From NCBI RefSeq assembly GCF_013034685.1, contig NZ_WQGO01000003.1, forward strand, positions 248,001 to 312,000: DNA of 64,000 bases, given 5' to 3'. The DNA is from Ruegeria lacuscaerulensis. Its GTDB lineage: Bacteria > Pseudomonadota > Alphaproteobacteria > Rhodobacterales > Rhodobacteraceae. Positions 58,603 through 64,000 of this stretch are shown here, one piece after another. The stretch's first letter is position 1, and each line of letters begins with the position of its first letter. Both the position numbers and the translations under genes were made by a program. The notes beneath the pieces were generated by a model, which made no database searches, was not told where the DNA came from, and saw only the letters and a list, made by a program, of their open reading frames with translations.

Positions 58603-59955
58603 TCAGGCTCCTTTATCGCGGCGAGCCTTTTTCGCCTTGAGCATTTCAAAAAGTTTGCGCGCATAGCCGGGTTTGTTGTCCTGCTTGGCCCGTGCCACGG
58701 CCAGAGCGTCGGGCTCGACGTCGCGCGTGACCACTGTGCCCGTCGCCGTCATGGCGCCGTCGCCCACGGTCACGGGGGCCACCAACATGGTATTCGATCC
58801 GATGAAGACATTCTCACCAATCGTCGTCCTGTGCTTCATCACGCCATCATAGTTACAGGTGATCGTGCCTGCTCCGATATTTGTTGCGGCGCCAACCGAG
58901 GCGTCTCCGATATAGCTGAGGTGGTTGACCTTGGCCCCTTCGGCGACCTCGGCATTCTTGATTTCGACGAAATTCCCGATGCGCGTGTTCTCGGCCAGTT
59001 CAGTGCCGGGGCGCAGGCGGGCATAGGGGCCGACGATAGCTCCGCGGCTGACATGGCAGCCTTCCAGATGCGAAAACGCCCGGATCGTTGCGCCACTTTC
59101 GACGGTTACGCCGGGGCCGAAGACCACGTTGGGCTCGATCGTCGTGTCCCGCCCAATGATCGTATCGGCGGCCAGATAGACGGTGTCAGGAGCCATCAGC
59201 GTGACGCCCAGATCTAGAAGCTCAGCGCGGGCACGAGCTTGAAAGACCGCATCGGCGGTCGCCAGATCCGCACGTGAATTCACGCCTAGCGTCTGCGCCT
59301 CGTCACAGGCAACGGCGGTGACTTTCAGATCACGGCTGCGGGCGATCTCGACCACGTCGGTCAGGTAGTATTCCTCGGACGCGTTGTCATTGCCCACCGC
59401 ATCGATCAACGAGAACAAGGTTTGCGCATCACAAGCTAAAAGTCCAGAATTGCAGAAGCTTAACGCGCGTTCCTCATCCGAGGCATCCTTGTATTCAACA
59501 ATCCGCTCCAGCGTATCGCCCTGCATGACCAGACGGCCATAGCGGGCGGGATCGGCGGCCTCGAACCCCAAAATAACCAGATCATTCTGGGTGCGCGCCT
59601 CGATCATCCGTTCCAGCGTTTCGGGTTGTAGAAACGGAGTGTCACCGTACAAAACGACCACGTCGCCCTCGAACCCTTCCAGCGCGGCGCGGGCTTGGGC
59701 GACAGCATGGGCGGTGCCCAACTGCTCGTCCTGCACGGCGATCTGCGCGGTCTCATCCTCGGCTGTGGCGACCTTTGCAACGGCCTCGGACCTATGGCCG
59801 GTGACGATCACGGTGCGTTCGGGCGACAGCACGGCCCCGGCACGCATGGCGTGGACCAGCATCGGGGTTTGCGCGATGGGATGCAGAACTTTGGGGATAT
59901 CCGAATTCATCCGGGTGCCTTTTCCGGCGGCAAGGATGACAAGGGCGGTGCTCAT
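58603..59955 (-). CDS. glmU: Bifunctional GlmU (acetyltransferase/uridylyltransferase)
   Basis: A 450-residue enzyme making UDP-GlcNAc from glucosamine-1-phosphate. The N-terminal pyrophosphorylase has LAAGKGTRMNSDIPKVLHPI, and the C-terminal half is a left-handed beta-helix of hexapeptide repeats (VVFGPGVTVESGATIRAFS; IGAGTITCNYDGVMKHRT) for the acetyltransferase. ATG 59955 is the family start; an in-frame ATG 26 codons upstream lacks homology. glmU-glmS adjacency puts both UDP-GlcNAc enzymes in one unit. Confidence 0.96.
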   Translation of the reverse strand: MSTALVILAAGKGTRMNSDIPKVLHPIAQTPMLVHAMRAGAVLSPERTVIVTGHRSEAVAKVATAEDETAQIAVQDEQLGTAHAVAQARAALEGFEGDVVVLYGDTPFLQPETLERMIEARTQNDLVILGFEAADPARYGRLVMQGDTLERIVEYKDASDEERALSFCNSGLLACDAQTLFSLIDAVGNDNASEEYYLTDVVEIARSRDLKVTAVACDEAQTLGVNSRADLATADAVFQARARAELLDLGVTLMAPDTVYLAADTIIGRDTTIEPNVVFGPGVTVESGATIRAFSHLEGCHVSRGAIVGPYARLRPGTELAENTRIGNFVEIKNAEVAEGAKVNHLSYIGDASVGAATNIGAGTITCNYDGVMKHRTTIGENVFIGSNTMLVAPVTVGDGAMTATGTVVTRDVEPDALAVARAKQDNKPGYARKLFEMLKAKKARRDKGA

Positions 59956-60089
59956 GAATTCGTTTTCTCTTTGTGTTTTGTTGGCGACCGTTTTATCCGC
60001 TGGGGGCAAAGGCGCAAGCGGTTCGGGCATCAAACTAAATTGCCGTTTGCAACACGACGTGGCGAAAACCCGCCGAGGCAGGAGGCTCT

Positions 60090-60761
60090 ATGCGTACCGT
60101 AATCTTCGATCTGGACGGAACTTTGGCGGATACATCCGGCGATCTACTAGAGGCCGCGAACCATTGTTTCCGTCATATGGGCCATGGTGATGTGCTGATC
60201 CACGGTCAGGACGCGGGCGTGGCACTTCGGGGTGGTCGGATGATGCTGAGCCACGGGTTGAAGCGTGTTGGCGCTTTCGAAGAAGAGACCATTTCGGACT
60301 ATTACCCGATGTTGTTGGAGGCCTATGCGCGGGCCATCGACACCCACACCACTTTCTATCCCGGCGCGTTGGACGCGGTCGAGGCGCTGAAAGTGGCCGG
60401 TTACGGCGTGGGCATCTGCACCAACAAGCCCGAGGCGCTGGCGCATCAGTTGCTGTCACAGATGGGGGTGCGGGATCAGTTCGCCTCATTGGTCGGGGCC
60501 GATACTCTGCCGGTGCGTAAACCCGACCCCGAACCGTTGCGTGAGGCAGCGCGGCGGGCAGGTGGCCATCCAGACCTGTGTGTTCTGATCGGCGATTCTG
60601 ATACCGACCGGAATACGGCAAAGGCGGCGGGCGTGCCCTCGGTTCTGGTCACATTCGGCCCGTCGGGCGACGATATGGCCGCTTTGGAGCCCGAGGCGCT
60701 GCTGCATCATTTCGATGATCTGCCCCGCGTGGTCGAGGGGTTGATCGGTGCGGCGGCTTAG
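60090..60761 (+). CDS. gph: HAD phosphatase, phosphoglycolate phosphatase-like
   Basis: A 223-residue HAD hydrolase. Motif I FDLDGTLADT carries the nucleophile Asp and acid/base Asp, motif II is CTNKP, motif III KPDPEPL, and motif IV IGDSDTDRNTAKAAG. A helical cap lies between motifs I and II. The Gph subgroup removes phosphate from 2-phosphoglycolate, but HAD specificity cannot be fixed by eye. AGGAGG is placed before the ATG; it is divergent from glmU. Confidence 0.85.
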   Translation: MRTVIFDLDGTLADTSGDLLEAANHCFRHMGHGDVLIHGQDAGVALRGGRMMLSHGLKRVGAFEEETISDYYPMLLEAYARAIDTHTTFYPGALDAVEALKVAGYGVGICTNKPEALAHQLLSQMGVRDQFASLVGADTLPVRKPDPEPLREAARRAGGHPDLCVLIGDSDTDRNTAKAAGVPSVLVTFGPSGDDMAALEPEALLHHFDDLPRVVEGLIGAAA

Positions 60762-60800
60762 TCTCTTGACCCAAGCGGGCGCGAGGACCAGAACAGAGCT

Positions 60801-61991
60801 ATGACCGAGATATTCACTGGCAGCTTCACCCAGCAGGAACCCATCCCCGAAGAGGCGGTCGAGGCCGCTCTGGCCGTGCTGCGCCACGGGCGGCTGCACC
60901 GGTATAACGTGGTGCCCGGAGAACTGGGCGAAACCGCGCTGCTGGAGCAAGAATTCGCGGCGCAGATGGGGGCGAAATACTGTCTGGCCGTGTCCTCGGG
61001 CGGGTATGCGCTGGCCACGGCCCTGCGCGCCGTCGGGGTGCAGCCGGGCGATCCGGTGCTGACCAATGCCTTTACGCTGGCCCCTGTGCCGGGGTCGATC
61101 GCCTCGGTCGGGGCGCGTCCGGTGTTCGTTGGCGTGACCGAAGGGTTGGTGATTGATCTGGACGATCTTGAAGCCAAGCTGGATCAGGCGCGCGTTCTGA
61201 TGCTCAGCCATATGCGCGGGCATCTGTGCGACATGGACCGGCTGATGCAGATGTGCGACGCCGCAGGCGTGACCGTGATCGAGGATTGCGCCCATACGAT
61301 GGGGGCAGCGTGGCGCGGGCAATTGTCGGGGCGGCAGGGGGCCATTGGGTGTTATTCCTGCCAGACCTACAAGCATGTGAACTCGGGTGAGGGCGGCTTG
61401 CTGGTCACCGATGATGAGGAACTTGCAGCGAAGGCGACGATGTTGTCGGGCTCGTATATGCTGTACGAACGTCATCTGGCCGCACCGGGGCCAGAGGTGT
61501 TTGAGCGGATTAAATATACCACCCCCAATGTCTCGGGCAGGATGGATAACCTGCGGGCGGCGATCCTGCGACCTCAACTGCGGGATCTGGATCAGCAGGT
61601 TTCGCGCTGGAACGAACGCTATGCTGAGATCGAAGATGGTCTGCGCGACACGCCTGGCCTAACTATTGTCGAACGGCCCGAAGGTGAGACCTATGTGGGC
61701 TCATCCATTCAATTCCTGTTGCTGGATTGGTCGCCCGAGCGTATCGCCGAGGTGATCCACCGCTGTGCTGCGCGTGGGGTCGAGTTGAAGTGGTTCGGTG
61801 GGGCCGAGCCCACTGGTTTTACCTCGCGATACGACAGTTGGCGCTATGCGGACAGCACGCCTTTGCCTGCCAGTGACCGGGTGCTGGCGGGGATCATGGA
61901 TATGCGGGTGCCGCTGACATTCTCGCTGGAAGATTGCCGCCTTATTGCGCGGATCATCCGGGCCGAGGTTGGCGCGGTCTATCAGTCCTGA
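60801..61991 (+). CDS. DegT/DnrJ/EryC1/StrS-family aminotransferase
   Basis: A 396-residue PLP enzyme of the sugar-aminotransferase type. Visible are GELGETALLEQEFAAQMGAKYCLAVSSG in pieces, the TNAFTLAPVPGSIASVGARPVFV block, VIEDCAHTMGAAW with the PLP Asp, and SCQTYKHVNSGEGG with PLP Lys191. These enzymes transaminate nucleotide-linked keto sugars; the substrate is unknown. It is 39 bases downstream of gph, six bases from the convergent Hint gene. Confidence 0.9.
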   Translation: MTEIFTGSFTQQEPIPEEAVEAALAVLRHGRLHRYNVVPGELGETALLEQEFAAQMGAKYCLAVSSGGYALATALRAVGVQPGDPVLTNAFTLAPVPGSIASVGARPVFVGVTEGLVIDLDDLEAKLDQARVLMLSHMRGHLCDMDRLMQMCDAAGVTVIEDCAHTMGAAWRGQLSGRQGAIGCYSCQTYKHVNSGEGGLLVTDDEELAAKATMLSGSYMLYERHLAAPGPEVFERIKYTTPNVSGRMDNLRAAILRPQLRDLDQQVSRWNERYAEIEDGLRDTPGLTIVERPEGETYVGSSIQFLLLDWSPERIAEVIHRCAARGVELKWFGGAEPTGFTSRYDSWRYADSTPLPASDRVLAGIMDMRVPLTFSLEDCRLIARIIRAEVGAVYQS

Positions 61992-61997
61992 CCAACG

Positions 61998-63065
61998 CTA
62001 ATGCGCGCGCTGGTCCAGCGGGTGTTTGTTGTTTTTGCCCAGACGCTCGACAAACCGTTTTTGCTTTTTGATCTGCGGGATGGTCTGCTGCGAGGTTAAC
62101 GGGGTGACGGCTGTCAGGCCCGGGAACAGCAGGTGGAGCTCCTCCAACGCCTCGGCAGATAGGGCTGACAGAGACATCGGCGACAGCAACATGCTTTCAC
62201 TGGGGGCACCGTTCGCAAATACAATTTCATGGTCATCGAAAAGCAGATGGAAATAAGTCGTCGCACACGCCTGCGCCTCGACTTCTACCTCTGGCAGGGC
62301 GGTCAGCCGAATGGCTGAGATCAGAACCTCGCGCGCGCCAAACATACGTTTTGCCACGGGCGACGAGGCCTGCATCCGGTGCTGTCGTGACACCAACAAA
62401 TCCGTATGCGGCATCCCTTGTCCAAGCGCACCTTTGGCAATGCGGATCGGAAGCAGCTTGGGTTCAGCCGTCATCTCGGCCTTGGAAACATGTCGCCTCC
62501 CGACCCATTTCAAAGCTTTGGCCCCCGATTGCGTCATCACCAGATCGCCGGCCTTCAACTGTTCGACGGGGATTTCACCATGTTCTGTGTCGATCAGCGT
62601 TCCCTGACAGAAACAGATCAGAAGCGAGATGTTGTCGACAATCGCGCCAAGGCTGTCATCTACGCCGATTTCGGTGAATCGCAGCGTGTAGTCACCCGCC
62701 TCGGGGAAATCGACGTCTATGGTGATTGTTGTGAAGCTGGCCTCAGTTGGCAGAACGGTCATGGTTGAAATCACGACGCCGTCGCTGTCCACGATTTCGA
62801 CCGTGAACCCATCGGTGCCCGCGTTACCCAACGAGGCTGTGCGCAATGCTGTATCGAATTCCAAAATACCCGAATGCGCATCGTCCAGTGTAAACGTCTG
62901 TTCCAAAACGGTGGTGAAACCCGAGCGGCCATCCAATTCTGAAACCAGGTTCCTTGAACCATTTCCAAGGAAGGCAAACTCGGGGTTGATTTCCACGTCG
63001 GTGCCCGACCAGTTCGAGCGGCCGCTGCTGAAATCTCCGTTAATAATCACATTCGTCGGGGCCAT
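61998..63065 (-). CDS. Hint-domain protein with N-terminal carbohydrate-binding-like domain
   Basis: A 355-residue protein. Residues 1-148 resemble a beta jelly roll (INGDFSSGRSNWSG, NLVSELDGRSG, LEFDTALR, DYTLRFTEIG). The Hint part begins with ICFCQGTLIDTEHG (candidate nucleophile Cys151; Cys153 nearby), VEQLKAGDLVM, LVSRQHRMQ with the block-B His and YFHLLFDDHEIVFANGAPSE. The tail is basic (KKQKRFVERLGKNNKH). No signal peptide. It has the same Hint architecture as the protein at 28326 but a different N-terminal domain. Confidence 0.87.
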   Translation of the reverse strand: MAPTNVIINGDFSSGRSNWSGTDVEINPEFAFLGNGSRNLVSELDGRSGFTTVLEQTFTLDDAHSGILEFDTALRTASLGNAGTDGFTVEIVDSDGVVISTMTVLPTEASFTTITIDVDFPEAGDYTLRFTEIGVDDSLGAIVDNISLLICFCQGTLIDTEHGEIPVEQLKAGDLVMTQSGAKALKWVGRRHVSKAEMTAEPKLLPIRIAKGALGQGMPHTDLLVSRQHRMQASSPVAKRMFGAREVLISAIRLTALPEVEVEAQACATTYFHLLFDDHEIVFANGAPSESMLLSPMSLSALSAEALEELHLLFPGLTAVTPLTSQQTIPQIKKQKRFVERLGKNNKHPLDQRAH

Positions 63066-63201
63066 GGGATCTGCTTTCTAAATGATTTTCGACTCAACGC
63101 ATGTCGGCGAGACCCTATTGGCTCAGCGTCGGAACGACAATGTGTTGAAATCGTGAAGATACTCTGAATCCGAGGTTTTTTTGAGTGATTGCGCCAGGTT
63201 C

Positions 63202-63247
63202 TTGACGTCCGCGCTTGTCCGTGTCAAATTATTTGAACAAGTGTTCA
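63202..63247 (+). promoter_or_regulatory. Candidate promoter with palindrome TGAACA-AG-TGTTCA before ivd
   Basis: A TTGACG -35-like box (63202-63207) is followed at 16 bases by TCAAAT, and a perfect inverted repeat TGAACA-AG-TGTTCA sits at 63234-63247, overlapping the expected transcription start. The arrangement fits a repressor site for a degradation gene; the regulator is not in the window. Confidence 0.45.
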
Positions 63248-63272
63248 TTAATCCAGTTGGAGGAAGTCGGGG

Positions 63273-64000
63273 ATGTTCACGGCCACAATGCAGTTCGATC
63301 TTGGTGAAGATGTGAATGCCCTGCGGGAGATGGTTCATCGCTGGGCGCAGGAGCGGGTCAAACCGATGGCTGCCGAGGTCGACAAATCCAACGCCTTTCC
63401 CAATGACTTATGGCGCGAGATGGGTGATCTGGGGATGTTGGGTATTACCGTACCCGAGGAATATGGCGGAGCGGGGATGTCCTATCTGGCCCATACCGTC
63501 GCAGTTGAAGAGGTGGCGCGGGCTTCGGCCTCGGTTTCGTTGTCATATGGGGCGCATTCAAATCTATGCGTCAACCAGATCAAGCTGAATGGGACGGACG
63601 ACCAGAAAGCAAAATACCTGCCGCGACTTGTCTCGGGTGAACATGTTGGCGCGCTGGCCATGTCCGAGGCCGGAGCCGGATCGGATGTGGTGTCAATGAA
63701 GCTGCGCGCCGAAAAACGCAACGACCATTACCGGCTGAATGGCAGCAAATACTGGATCACCAATGGGCCGGACGCGGATACTCTGGTCGTCTATGCCAAA
63801 ACCGACCCGGAGGCGGGATCGCGCGGAATCACCGCTTTTTTGATCGAGAAAGAGATGACCGGGTTTTCGACATCCCCGCATTTCGACAAGCTAGGGATGC
63901 GTGGGTCAAACACGGCCGAGCTGATCTTTGAAGATGTCGAGGTTCCGTTCGAAAACGTGTTGGGCGAGGAGGGCAAGGGCGTCGCGGTTTTGATGTCCGG
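63273..64000 (+). CDS. ivd: Isovaleryl-CoA dehydrogenase (3' truncated)
   Basis: The first 242 residues of an acyl-CoA dehydrogenase; the frame is open to the window end. Visible are [52 protein letters not shown], the flavin/substrate block [37 protein letters not shown], and [19 protein letters not shown]. The N-terminal [14 protein letters not shown] and YGAHSNLC features match isovaleryl-CoA dehydrogenase of the leucine pathway. ATG 63273 follows TTGGAGGAAG. Confidence 0.93.
   Translation, partial: MFTATMQFDLGEDVNALREMVHRWAQERVKPMAAEVDKSNAFPNDLWREMGDLGMLGITVPEEYGGAGMSYLAHTVAVEEVARASASVSLSYGAHSNLCVNQIKLNGTDDQKAKYLPRLVSGEHVGALAMSEAGAGSDVVSMKLRAEKRNDHYRLNGSKYWITNGPDADTLVVYAKTDPEAGSRGITAFLIEKEMTGFSTSPHFDKLGMRGSNTAELIFEDVEVPFENVLGEEGKGVAVLMS

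Noticed and set aside
1..64000. tRNA, rRNA, CRISPR arrays, IS elements, prophage genes
   Set aside because: I looked through intergenic gaps and protein content and saw no tRNA-like TTCGA loops in cloverleaf context, spaced repeats, transposases, integrases or phage proteins; a dedicated RNA search could still find a small RNA.

Overview
This 64 kb window reads as chromosomal DNA of an alphaproteobacterium of the Rhodobacteraceae, most likely the Roseobacter group (Ruegeria-like). That placement is inferred from gene content: a dcw cell-division cluster carrying two DUF2484 genes, CobS/CobT, a C-terminal J-domain protein beside BolA, PntAB, DUF3422, Hint-domain proteins and overall high GC. 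No database search was possible. I saw no rRNA, tRNA, CRISPR array, insertion sequence or prophage.

Region 1 (1-14 kb) is the second half of the dcw cluster: murD (cut by the window edge), an insertion of a glycine-zipper lipoprotein, a BaiN-type flavoprotein (minus strand) and a cupin, then ftsW-murG-murC-DUF2484-DUF2484-murB-ddl-ftsQ-ftsA-(small exported protein)-ftsZ. Most joints overlap (ATGA or TGATG), which suggests one translationally coupled unit. A terminator closes it after ftsZ. Region 2 (14-20.9 kb) continues envelope and repair genes: lpxC (TTG start), bamD, recN, a ClC chloride transporter and a Tat-exported DUF3179 protein.

Region 3 (20.9-30.9 kb) is mixed: two micro-ORFs overlapping a FAD-dependent oxidoreductase, DUF427, a large Xaa-Pro aminopeptidase, cobT-cobS (aerobic cobaltochelatase), a more AT-rich Hint-domain gene inserted between cobS and a J-domain gene, BolA, a Cys-rich GDCCVxC protein and DUF4177. 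Region 4 (31-46 kb) holds gatB, an unknown 416-residue protein, a membrane PH-like protein coupled to pepN, glcB-glcG (malate synthase G and an HbpS-like protein), a class C26 peptidase, a Tat-exported molybdenum hydroxylase with its [2Fe-2S] subunit divergent from a TetR regulator, kynU and a small membrane methyltransferase.

Region 5 (46-64 kb) holds pntAB, DUF3422, an MFS transporter with an M20 amidohydrolase, moaA-waaA, a small lipoprotein, glmU-glmS-AlkD-like gene (UDP-GlcNAc supply, which feeds the MurG and LpxC pathways of regions 1-2), gph, a DegT-type aminotransferase, a second Hint-domain protein and the start of isovaleryl-CoA dehydrogenase (cut by the window edge).

The least explained features are (a) the two overlapping Cys-containing micro-ORFs in front of the flavin oxidoreductase, (b) a dispersed palindromic intergenic repeat present three times, one copy of which supplies the last codons and stop of waaA, and (c) several perfect palindromes in promoter regions (TetR/molybdenum hydroxylase, C26 peptidase, glcB, isovaleryl-CoA dehydrogenase).
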